Assembly: GCA_035647815.1 (NCBI GenBank) | Contig: DASRMR010000026.1 | Coordinates: 1-64,000, forward strand | Origin: JAAYRQ01 sp035647815 | GTDB taxonomy: Bacteria; Bacillota; Syntrophomonadia; Syntrophomonadales; Syntrophomonadaceae | Length of the DNA stretch: 64,000 nt | Direction: 5' to 3' | Notes under the pieces: model-generated | Database searches by the model: none | Told to the model about the DNA's origin: nothing | What the model saw: only the letters and a program-made list of their open reading frames with translations | Shown here: positions 9,610-16,736 of the stretch, piece after piece | Layout of the letters: every line of letters starts with the position of its first letter | Numbering within the stretch: position 1 is the stretch's first letter | Made by a program: the position numbers and the translations under genes

Positions 9610-10731
9610 CTATCCCTCCATAATTGCTTTTTTTTCTTTTTTCGCTTTCCTTTTATAAAAAGAACTTTTAGTAAGTATAGCTTTAACCCGTTTATTACGG
9701 ATAACTATATCAATAATATCCCCAGGATTATTAAATTCACTATTAATTAAGGCTAAACCCATGTTTTTATTAAGTGTAGGAGAATGAGCACCGGAAGTCA
9801 CCCAACCTATTTTCTTCCCATCTTTCTCGATTTCATAATGTGATCTGGGGATACCTTTGCCTAACATTTCAAATTCAACTAGGGTTCGTTGAAGTTTACT
9901 ATTCTTTTGTTTTAATAATACATCTTTACCTATAAAATCATCTTTATTTAACCTTACTGCAAAACCAAATCCTGCCTCTAATGGTGTTATATCTTTATCT
10001 ATTTCCTGACCATAAAGAGGTAATTTTGCTTCAAAACGTAGGGTATCACGAGCACCTAAACCAGCAGGGGTAATATCCTCGCCTCCGACTCGCATAATTT
10101 CATCCCATATAAATAACGCTTTTTCGGGCTTAAGGTAAATTTCGAAACCATCTTCACCAGTATATCCTGTCCTCGAAACTAAACATTCTACCCCAGATAA
10201 TTCGACAGCTGGATTGAACCAAAATTGCTTAATCGTAGTTAAATCAATATCGGCTATCTTTTGTAATATATCCTGAGCTAAAGGACCTTGTATAGCTATT
10301 AACGCAAATTGATCTGATACATTATTTACCTTTACTCCAGTAATTACATTTTGTTCAATCCACTCCAAATCCTTTTCTAGATTAGAAGCATTTACGACTA
10401 GTAAGTAATTATCAGTATCATATTTATAAACTAGCAAATCATCTACAACTCCACCATCCGGGTAGCACATAAAAGTATAGACAATCTGTTTATCTTGCAT
10501 ATTCTTAATATCATTGGTCACTAAATATTGTAAAAATTCCTCGGCATGAGGACCAGTTACTTCAAATTCCCCCATATGTGATACATCAAAAAGTCCCGCC
10601 TTTTCTCTTACCATATGATGTTCTTTAATAATGCCTTCATACTGTACAGGTAATTCCCAGCCTCCAAAATCAATAATTTTCCCCGTATGTTTGAGGTGTG
10701 CGTCGTATAACGGGGTTCTCTTCAATGACAT
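9610..10731 (-). CDS. gcvT: Aminomethyltransferase (glycine cleavage T protein)
   Basis: A 373-residue THF-dependent enzyme that releases ammonia from aminomethyl-GcvH and makes 5,10-methylene-THF. Motifs: KHTGKIIDFGGWELPVQY (about 14-31), FDVSHMGEFEVTGP (about 48-61), SRTGYTGEDGFEIY (about 187-200) and GLGARDTLRFEA. It is the first gene of the operon, with AGGAGG ahead of its ATG. The C-terminal tail ends in a lysine-rich stretch (KRKAKKEKKA). Confidence 0.97.
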   Translation of the reverse strand: MSLKRTPLYDAHLKHTGKIIDFGGWELPVQYEGIIKEHHMVREKAGLFDVSHMGEFEVTGPHAEEFLQYLVTNDIKNMQDKQIVYTFMCYPDGGVVDDLLVYKYDTDNYLLVVNASNLEKDLEWIEQNVITGVKVNNVSDQFALIAIQGPLAQDILQKIADIDLTTIKQFWFNPAVELSGVECLVSRTGYTGEDGFEIYLKPEKALFIWDEIMRVGGEDITPAGLGARDTLRFEAKLPLYGQEIDKDITPLEAGFGFAVRLNKDDFIGKDVLLKQKNSKLQRTLVEFEMLGKGIPRSHYEIEKDGKKIGWVTSGAHSPTLNKNMGLALINSEFNNPGDIIDIVIRNKRVKAILTKSSFYKRKAKKEKKAIMEG

Positions 10732-11093
10732 AGTCTGTCCTCCTAAAAATGATTGTCTTTTATTACTACAATAGATCCTCTATAATGTTTTTTACCTAGT
10801 AAACTATTCTTAGTACACTTATCTTTTAAATGTAATAAGAATAGCTTTTTGCAAAATATCTACATCGATTATAATGGTATTCTATCATACCGTATTCTAA
10901 AGTTGCACAATGATATATTAACTCAGATAGCTACTTCTTTTAACAACAAATTCCCCCCAAATCTTTCTACATCTCTCCTTACTATTATGGTCGAATCCTG
11001 CTATGTTTGTCACTAAAATACTGAAATAATTTAATTAGTTTTACTCATAATAAAACAACTATTCCCCTTCAACCCAAAGGCAAACAATAAAAC
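10732..11093 (-). promoter_or_regulatory. Leader region of the gcv operon, no glycine riboswitch recognised
   Basis: About 360 AT-rich bases upstream of gcvT. I looked for the paired glycine riboswitch core on the minus strand and do not see it. Two structures stand out: a hairpin with a 9-bp perfect core (10804-10812 with 10836-10844, extendable by a few pairs), lacking a T tract, and a small inverted repeat GGTAT/ATACC at 10876-10891. A G-rich stretch (TTTGGGGGGAATTTG on the minus strand, about 10950) precedes them. No gene is seen. Confidence 0.4.
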
Positions 11094-11122
11094 AGGGAAG
11101 AAAACATACTATTTCCTTCCCT
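11094..11122 (-). terminator. Terminator after yfcE
   Basis: On the minus strand an 11-bp stem beginning AGGGAAGG (one G-U pair) with a 7-base loop is followed by GTTTTATTGTTT. It lies about 90 bases past the yfcE stop and should end the rph-rdgB-yfcE transcript. Confidence 0.75.
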
Positions 11123-11208
11123 ACCGAAATTTACTCGGAAGATAATTAAGATATAGTTCTTTAATAAAATTATACAAACTTAATCCTAATATTTCAAGGA
11201 TACACTTG

Positions 11209-11712
11209 CTAGTCTACTTGCACTAGGTAATGAGTGAATTTACCTTCTGACCATTCTAGTATGGCAAAACTAGCATTCGCTCCTCCCCTTGGCTGAGAAG
11301 GACTTCCCGGATTTATAAATAATATTCCCTCAATATTTTCGCTTTTCGGCATATGTGTATGTCCATAAACAACTATATCTGCATTAATTTCTTTTGCTCT
11401 ATAATATAAGCTGCTTAAATCCTTTTTTACATTATACCGATGTCCATGGGTCAGATATATTCTTTTATCTGCTATTTCGATAACCTTTTCTTCCTGTGCA
11501 TCTTGATTAGGATTATCACAATTGCCTAATACTCCATCAAAGCTCGCATTAATACGAGCAGATAATACTTTAGCATCGCTATATAAATCACCTGTAAATA
11601 AAATATGATCTATTTGCAAAGGTTTTAAAACCTTTCTTATCTTAAGAGTATTCCCATGGGTATCACCTACCAAAGCAACTTTGAAATTCTTATGTTGAAA
11701 ATTAGTCATCAT
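11209..11712 (-). CDS. YfcE/MJ0936-family metallophosphoesterase
   Basis: About 167 residues with the calcineurin-like motifs in order: GDTHGN, GDLYSD, GNCD, and YGHTHMP. Members hydrolyse phosphodiesters in vitro; the physiological substrate is not settled. Three in-frame starts compete (GTG 11718, ATG 11712, ATG 11709), all overlapping the end of rdgB. Position directly after rdgB and rph matches the Bacillus ysnB order. I chose 11712 because a GGTGAG lies just upstream; the choice is weak. Confidence 0.88.
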   Translation of the reverse strand: MMTNFQHKNFKVALVGDTHGNTLKIRKVLKPLQIDHILFTGDLYSDAKVLSARINASFDGVLGNCDNPNQDAQEEKVIEIADKRIYLTHGHRYNVKKDLSSLYYRAKEINADIVVYGHTHMPKSENIEGILFINPGSPSQPRGGANASFAILEWSEGKFTHYLVQVD

Positions 11713-12313
11713 ACTCACCCATTATAAAACCTTGTATCAACGGTACTGCTTTTTCTAAAGCTTTTCCCCGGTGACTAATTAGTTGTTTGTCCCGATTAGA
11801 TAGCTGGGCAAAACTTTGCTCAAAACCATCAGGCACAAATAGAGGATCATAGCCAAAACCTCTGTCGCCCCTCATCCTCGTATCAATTTTCCCCTCACAA
11901 ACACCTTCAACATAAACCATTTTGCCATTATGATGTGAAATAGCAATAGCACATACGAAACGGGCTGTTCTATTCTTTTCCTCAATACCTTCCATAAGGT
12001 CTAGTAATTTTTGATTATTGGCCTCGTCGGTAGCATTATTTCCAGCAAAACGAGCCGAATAAATCCCTGGTCGACCATTTAGAGCATCTACAACTAAGCC
12101 TGAATCATCAGCTAAACATATGTATCCCGTTAACTTACTAGTTTCCTGGGCCTTTTTTATAGCATTATCTATAAAAGAAAGACCATCTTCTTTTATATCA
12201 GGAATCGGAGGTATATCGTTTAAGCTAAGTGTCTTAATACCTAATGGCGATAATAAGCTATCTATTTCCCTTTGTTTCCCTTTGTTCCTAGTCGCTATTA
12301 ATAACTTCCTCAT
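11702..12313 (-). CDS. rdgB: XTP/dITP diphosphatase (RdgB/Ham1 family)
   Basis: A 203-residue house-cleaning pyrophosphatase that hydrolyses dITP and XTP to monophosphates and keeps deaminated purines out of DNA. Motifs: IATRNKGKQREI at the N terminus, ADDSGLVVDALNGRPGIYSARFAG (about 68-91), GFGYDPLFVPDG (about 153-164) and SHRGKAL near the end. Its start overlaps the rph stop by one base and its end overlaps yfcE, so the three are coupled. Same order as Bacillus rph-ysnA-ysnB. Confidence 0.96.
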   Translation of the reverse strand: MRKLLIATRNKGKQREIDSLLSPLGIKTLSLNDIPPIPDIKEDGLSFIDNAIKKAQETSKLTGYICLADDSGLVVDALNGRPGIYSARFAGNNATDEANNQKLLDLMEGIEEKNRTARFVCAIAISHHNGKMVYVEGVCEGKIDTRMRGDRGFGYDPLFVPDGFEQSFAQLSNRDKQLISHRGKALEKAVPLIQGFIMGEYDD

Positions 12314-13032
12314 TATTCCTCCAAAATGTTCTTTTGTAATGCAACTAACTCGTAAATACCTTTTTCAGCCAAAGCTAAAATTTCATTTAGCTCAGTATGT
12401 GAAAACGATCTTTCTTCACCAGTTCCTTGTATTTCAACAAATTCCCCGGAACCTGTCATTACAACATTCATATCTACTTCTGCACTATGATCTTCGATAT
12501 ATTCTAAATCTAAGACAGGAATATTTTCACTAATACCGACACTAACTGCTGCCACATAGTCTTTAATAGGGATAGAATCTATAACATTATTATCTTTTAG
12601 TTTCTTTAAAGCTAAATATAGGGCTACAAATGCACCTGTTATAGCTGCCGTTCTTGTGCCACCATCAGCTTGAATAACATCACAATCTACCCAAATAGTT
12701 TTTTCGCCTAACTTTTCCATATCTACTACTGTCCGTAATGATCTACCTATAAGTCTTTGTATTTCTGAGGTTCTACCAGTAATTCTACCCCTAGTAGCCT
12801 CTCGTGGTGTTCTAGTTTCAGTTGATGAAGGGAGCATAGAATACTCCGCCGTTACCCAGCCTCTACCAGAACCTTTTAAAAATGAAGGGACTCTTTCTTC
12901 CACAAAAGCTGAACATAATACCCGTGTATCTCCTATCTCAATAAGTACCGAACCATCAGGGTTTTTAATATATCCCGGAACTATCTTAATCGAACGCATT
13001 TCATCATTAAGCCTATTATTAGGTCTAGTCAT
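12313..13032 (-). CDS. rph: Ribonuclease PH
   Basis: A 239-residue phosphorolytic 3' exonuclease that trims tRNA precursors. Motifs: TRPNNRLNDEMRSIKI at the N terminus, FLKGSGRGWVTAEYSMLPSST, RTPREATRGRITGRTSEIQRLIGRSLR (Arg-rich tRNA-binding segment) and DCDVIQADGGTRTAAITG. An open frame extends upstream to 13083, but ATG 13032 follows GGAGG at 8 bases and gives the normal length, so the extension into the activator gene is not used. Confidence 0.96.
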   Translation of the reverse strand: MTRPNNRLNDEMRSIKIVPGYIKNPDGSVLIEIGDTRVLCSAFVEERVPSFLKGSGRGWVTAEYSMLPSSTETRTPREATRGRITGRTSEIQRLIGRSLRTVVDMEKLGEKTIWVDCDVIQADGGTRTAAITGAFVALYLALKKLKDNNVIDSIPIKDYVAAVSVGISENIPVLDLEYIEDHSAEVDMNVVMTGSGEFVEIQGTGEERSFSHTELNEILALAEKGIYELVALQKNILEE

Positions 13033-13052
13033 ATTACCAACCTCCATATATT

Positions 13053-13808
13053 TTATTCTATTTCTTCTCCATATACACAACAACCGATAGCGCCATTTAA
13101 CTGGGGATGGTCTAAAGTAATCACTTCACATCCTGTTTCACGCTTAATTATCAACTGTAAAGCTTGATTCATTGAACCTCCCCCAGATAGAACGATTATC
13201 TCACTAGCCATCTGCTTTAAAAAACTAGCAAATCTTTTGTATAGTGTATAGTTAATCCCAGCTGCTAATTGGCTATTATCATAACCTTCAACTATCTTGC
13301 CGATGATTTCAGTCTCACCAAAAATAGCGCAAGTGGAACTAAGTTCCACGGGATTATCTGCATGAGAAGATAATTCTTCTAAACTAATACCTAATACATT
13401 AGCCATGTTTTCCATATATCTTCCCGAACTAGCTGCACAGCGATCATTAGTCATAAAATCTACAGCTCTTTTTTTCCGTACTTTTACTACTTTGGTATCT
13501 TGCCCACCAATATCGAGTAAAGTGAAATCATCTATTTTGCTTTGATATACTGCACCTTTGACATGTGCTTGTATTTCAGGTATTTGATGAGCGTCTTCAA
13601 TTTGTACCGCGATTTTTCCATAGCCTGTAGCTATTATTTTATCTTTTTTAAAGCCTAATTTTTCAGGTTCTATTTGTAAACTACCAAGACCCTTTTTAGT
13701 ATAATTCCGATAAAACTGTATAGTATCATAAATTTTGCTATCTACTATATCGCCATCTAATATCTGTACTATTTTTACACTTCTTGAACCTAAATCAATA
13801 CCAATCAT
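13053..13808 (-). CDS. ATP-dependent [4Fe-4S] activator of a 2-hydroxyacyl-CoA dehydratase-type enzyme (HgdC/BadF family)
   Basis: A 251-residue ASKHA-fold ATPase of the BadF/BadG/BcrA/HgdC family. Phosphate motifs are GIDLGSRSVK and LLDIGGQDTK; the adenosine loop is LSGGGSMNQA. The two conserved cysteines that bridge the dimer [4Fe-4S] cluster are Cys124 (NDRCAASSGR) and Cys160 (STCAIFGETEIIG). These proteins use ATP to push a low-potential electron into a partner dehydratase/reductase. The partner is presumably the upstream neighbour, 17 bases away. Length matches archerases. Confidence 0.93.
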   Translation of the reverse strand: MIGIDLGSRSVKIVQILDGDIVDSKIYDTIQFYRNYTKKGLGSLQIEPEKLGFKKDKIIATGYGKIAVQIEDAHQIPEIQAHVKGAVYQSKIDDFTLLDIGGQDTKVVKVRKKRAVDFMTNDRCAASSGRYMENMANVLGISLEELSSHADNPVELSSTCAIFGETEIIGKIVEGYDNSQLAAGINYTLYKRFASFLKQMASEIIVLSGGGSMNQALQLIIKRETGCEVITLDHPQLNGAIGCCVYGEEIE

Positions 13809-13825
13809 TTATTATCACCTAATCT

Positions 13826-14803
13826 TTAATACTTAATCATATTTACAAAAGCCTCTAAACGCATACGGCTTCGTGCATCAACTTTTCCTGGCTTGTCCCC
13901 TTCTAAGGTTATAAAAGGGATATCTAATCTTTCTCTTATAATCAAATCTTCAATTTGGCGATAGCAAAAAGATTGGGTGTAATGGATAACCCCATCAATA
14001 TTTCTTTGCCTGATTTCATGTTCAATATCTTCTAAACGAGCAAATATTCCATAAGGATAAGTATAAGCAATATATTGATCGTAAATATTATCCAAATTAT
14101 AAGGCATGGAAAATTGGCGTTGCACCTCATTAAATACTACTCTAGCACCTAAGCTTTCTAAGACTTCATATAAATTAGTAAAAATAGGTGGAACCCCTAT
14201 ATAAGCCAACCTTATTTCATCTTTAAATGGTTCTCTAGTTTTGGCTATTTCTAAAAAACTAGTTAAATCTTGTTTAAATTGATGTGGATTACTATTAAAA
14301 TCGCTCGATGAAACTAGAAAGTAATGATTCTCGGAACTAGTAACTAGATTATCTTCCCATGTCATCCGGTCTAACTCTTGTAATAAGTTGCGCATAGGAA
14401 CTAATTCCTTTTGTTTCTCATGTACTTTTTCGATGCTTACCTCGAAAATATCTAATAGTTTTCCCATGTGAATTTTTAACATTTCAATATCTCTATCAAA
14501 AGGAAATGCAAATGGTATCGTATTAACACCTTTAATCTGTAATGTTTCCATAAGTGCCTCAGTGTTACTACAATCACCTTGCATAACTGCTATCAAAGCT
14601 TCTAAATCATGTTCTAATGCAGCTGTATAAAGACCTTTAATCCACCCACAAGTAGTCCTAGGGTAACCAGCCTCTTCAGCAAAGTCTAACATTCGTTGAG
14701 CATCAGGTGCATTTACAAAAATATTATTTAGATCTAATGGGACTTTATTAGCAGCTAAAATTATTTCCACTGGTATAGTAGTTGTAAATCCTATTTTTGC
14801 CAT
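13826..14803 (-). CDS. 2-hydroxyacyl-CoA dehydratase D-component-like protein (HgdB/FldBC fold), stand-alone
   Basis: A 325-residue protein of the HGD-D family. Three cysteines at family-typical places can hold an Fe-S cluster: Cys52 (RTTCGWIKG), Cys78 (QGDCSNTE) and Cys280 (YTQSFCYRQIED). Classical dehydratases need two different such subunits; only one is here, with the activator beside it, no CoA-transferase and no acyl-CoA dehydrogenase in the operon. That is the layout of ATP-driven double-cubane-type reductases, though I cannot confirm the cluster type. Start: the frame opens at a TTG (14818) overlapping murI, but ATG 14803 after TTGAGGG is preferred. Confidence 0.85.
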   Translation of the reverse strand: MAKIGFTTTIPVEIILAANKVPLDLNNIFVNAPDAQRMLDFAEEAGYPRTTCGWIKGLYTAALEHDLEALIAVMQGDCSNTEALMETLQIKGVNTIPFAFPFDRDIEMLKIHMGKLLDIFEVSIEKVHEKQKELVPMRNLLQELDRMTWEDNLVTSSENHYFLVSSSDFNSNPHQFKQDLTSFLEIAKTREPFKDEIRLAYIGVPPIFTNLYEVLESLGARVVFNEVQRQFSMPYNLDNIYDQYIAYTYPYGIFARLEDIEHEIRQRNIDGVIHYTQSFCYRQIEDLIIRERLDIPFITLEGDKPGKVDARSRMRLEAFVNMIKY

Positions 14804-14814
14804 TTGTAATTCCC

Positions 14815-15618
14815 TCAATCCAGATTAACTTTAGAAACTTTTTCTATCATGTTTCCTAAAAGTAAATTACCTACATTATAAAATGATTCATCATTACCAC
14901 TTACATAAAACTCCCGTTTAGCTTTTTGCTCATTATCATTTAAAAGATTACTTTCAATCAATAATTTTTTTAATTCTTCTATTGTAGCAAAAGAAGGATC
15001 AACTAATATAACTTCTTCTCCAATATAATCTTTTATAGCTTTACTTAAAAATGGATAATGGGTACATCCTAAGATTAAAGTATCAATACCTTTGTTTAGT
15101 AAAGGTTCGATATATTCCTCGATTGCACTTTTTGTATCTGCTCCTTCTAGATTACCGGCCTCAACTAAAGGAACAAACTTAGGACAAGCAGTTTCCAAAA
15201 CTTCACACTCAGAATTGAGACTCTTTATAGCTTTAGTAAAAGCTAGACTATTAACCGTAGCACTAGTAGCTAATACTCCGATTTTTCCAGTTTTGCTTGC
15301 CTTAACAGCAGCATCTGCGCCCGGTTTAACTACCCCCAACATAGGCAAAACATATTCTTGACTTAGCTTAGGAAGTGTAATCGAAGAATGCGTTCCACAA
15401 GCTACTATAAGAGCCTTAGCATCACTTTCAATAAGAAAATCTATAATACTATACGCATAACTAAACAATTGATCTTCTGTTTTATTACCATATGGAACAT
15501 TAATAGTATCTCCAAAATATATAAATTTTTCTTGTGGAAGTCTTTCTATTAAAGATTTTACTACGGTTAAACCTCCCACTCCAGAATCAAATATTCCAAT
15601 GGGATTATTTTTTCCCAT
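14815..15618 (-). CDS. murI: Glutamate racemase
   Basis: A 267-residue cofactor-independent racemase supplying D-glutamate for peptidoglycan. N-terminal IGIFDSGVGGLTVVK, first catalytic cysteine in IVACGTHSS (about Cys73) and second in LILGCTHYPFL (about Cys184) are all present. Normally the first motif reads ACNTAS; here it is ACGTHS, a variant of the residues flanking the catalytic cysteine that is worth noting. Its stop lies just ahead of the dehydratase-like gene. In Bacillus the racemase gene also lies near gerM and rph. Confidence 0.93.
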   Translation of the reverse strand: MGKNNPIGIFDSGVGGLTVVKSLIERLPQEKFIYFGDTINVPYGNKTEDQLFSYAYSIIDFLIESDAKALIVACGTHSSITLPKLSQEYVLPMLGVVKPGADAAVKASKTGKIGVLATSATVNSLAFTKAIKSLNSECEVLETACPKFVPLVEAGNLEGADTKSAIEEYIEPLLNKGIDTLILGCTHYPFLSKAIKDYIGEEVILVDPSFATIEELKKLLIESNLLNDNEQKAKREFYVSGNDESFYNVGNLLLGNMIEKVSKVNLD

Positions 15619-15751
15619 ATTTACACCTCATTATATTTAGCTTTTGAAGTAATCTTTTACAATATTTAATCATAATGTAACATTTATGTTATATCAAGCG
15701 ACCCCTTCTTATTCTAGCAAAAAAGAGGCAACTTAGTGGTAAAAAGATTAG

Positions 15752-15975
15752 ACGCAGATTCCCGCTGACTGTTTAAGATTTCCGCGGAGTGGAAATTTTA
15801 ACACACCCTGGGGTGCTCCCAATATTCACTATCGCTCATTTATAAGGTTGCGGATTTTCACAGATTCTTTAAGATTTACACAATTTTTTCTTTATTAACT
15901 AAAAAAAGAGAAGCTTAGCTTCTCTTTTTAAATTAATTAATTAATAAATGTCTGCGTGAATTCGTTTCTATCTAT
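15752..15975. repeat. Degenerate intergenic repeat related to the 51.7-52.1 kb element
   Basis: The 361-base gap between murI and gerM carries words shared with the inverted-repeat element at 51711-52061: a GACGCAGATT...TTAAGATTT...AATTTTAAC block (15752-15804), GCGGATTTTCACAGATT (about 15851-15867), CGCTCATTTA, and TCTGCGTGAATTCGTTTC near 15950-15968. It holds CACCCTGGGGTG, a small hairpin, at about 15804. The arms are shorter and more decayed than in the other copy. No coding potential is seen. Confidence 0.5.
15903..15929 (-). terminator. Terminator after gerM
   Basis: Perfect 12-bp stem AAAAAGAGAAGC / GCTTCTCTTTTT with loop TTA (read either way), ending in T on both strands. It lies 50 bases past the gerM stop and inside the repeat-derived region. 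Confidence 0.88.
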
Positions 15976-15979
15976 GTTT

Positions 15980-16591
15980 TTATATACTATAATCCGGTTC
16001 TATAGGCACTGAAACATCTATGTAACCAGCTATTGTTTCAACTTTATCTCCATTTATAAGAATATCTACATCTTGCACCGATGCAAACTGACCTAGCGTA
16101 TTTACTAAAGCGTAAACCATTAACTTTTCTTGATGCTCATTATTTATTTCGGTCAATTGTGAGCTTAGGTTAATTATACATCTTCCCTCAGGTTTAATAT
16201 TAATATCTAATAGTCTAGTACCTTCAGGAAAAACCGCAAGGTGCTCTGCCACCTCGGGTCCTTTTATCAATTCTTCTATTGTACTTCTAGCTAGTCCTTC
16301 TTTTTTGGTGATAGTTCGATTTTCTACTGCTAGTTTTTTGCCATCAGGACCGATGAAATATAATTGAATAGTTATTTTTTCAGATTCTTCCTCGAGATTT
16401 GGAATAACATCTATATCATCACCCAAATCGGGAGTTATACCACCCTTATTTTCCAAAACATTTTCTGGTTTAATATTCAATAAATCCTTCCATGACTTTA
16501 GATCTTGTTCCTCTGGAACTTTACAACCCCCACTTATAAGGCATACAGAAACAACTATTATTGCTAATAGACTGATAAGTTTTTTGGTCAT
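15980..16591 (-). CDS. gerM: GerM-domain lipoprotein
   Basis: A 203-residue exported protein. Residues 1-22 form a signal peptide with lipobox ISGGC (Cys23), so it should be anchored to the outer face of the membrane. A single GerMN domain follows at about 75-195 (TIQLYFIGPDGKKLAVENRTI ... EELIKGP ... FPEGTRLLDINI ... GRCIINLSSQL). Bacillus GerM is needed for sporulation and germination and has two such domains. An upstream frame to 16630 is rejected because ATG 16591 has AAGGAGG 10 bases before it. Position between murI and the rest fits the Bacillus order. Confidence 0.88.
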   Translation of the reverse strand: MTKKLISLLAIIVVSVCLISGGCKVPEEQDLKSWKDLLNIKPENVLENKGGITPDLGDDIDVIPNLEEESEKITIQLYFIGPDGKKLAVENRTITKKEGLARSTIEELIKGPEVAEHLAVFPEGTRLLDINIKPEGRCIINLSSQLTEINNEHQEKLMVYALVNTLGQFASVQDVDILINGDKVETIAGYIDVSVPIEPDYSI

Positions 16592-16679
16592 AATTTCAAG
16601 CCTCCTTATATATTCATATGCTAAAAACATATTATGGAAAAATAGAAATTATGCCCATTTAATTTTAATCACAATAAAA

Positions 16680-16699
16680 TAAGCACCAGTCGGTGCTTA
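16680..16699 (-). terminator. Terminator after the VWA gene
   Basis: Stem TAAGCACC/GGTGCTTA (8 bp) with loop of four; on the minus strand it is followed by TTTTATTG. Lies 38 bases past the VWA stop. Confidence 0.75.
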
Positions 16700-16736
16700 A
16701 AAGTTTCTATGTAAAAATTATTCTTAATTACCCTGC

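Noticed and set aside
10732..11208. Glycine riboswitch upstream of gcvT
   Set aside because: Looked for the core conserved bases on the minus strand; not found.
15980..16630. Upstream extension of gerM to 16630
   Set aside because: ATG 16591 has a strong AAGGAGG and begins the signal peptide; the extra 13 residues do not fit.
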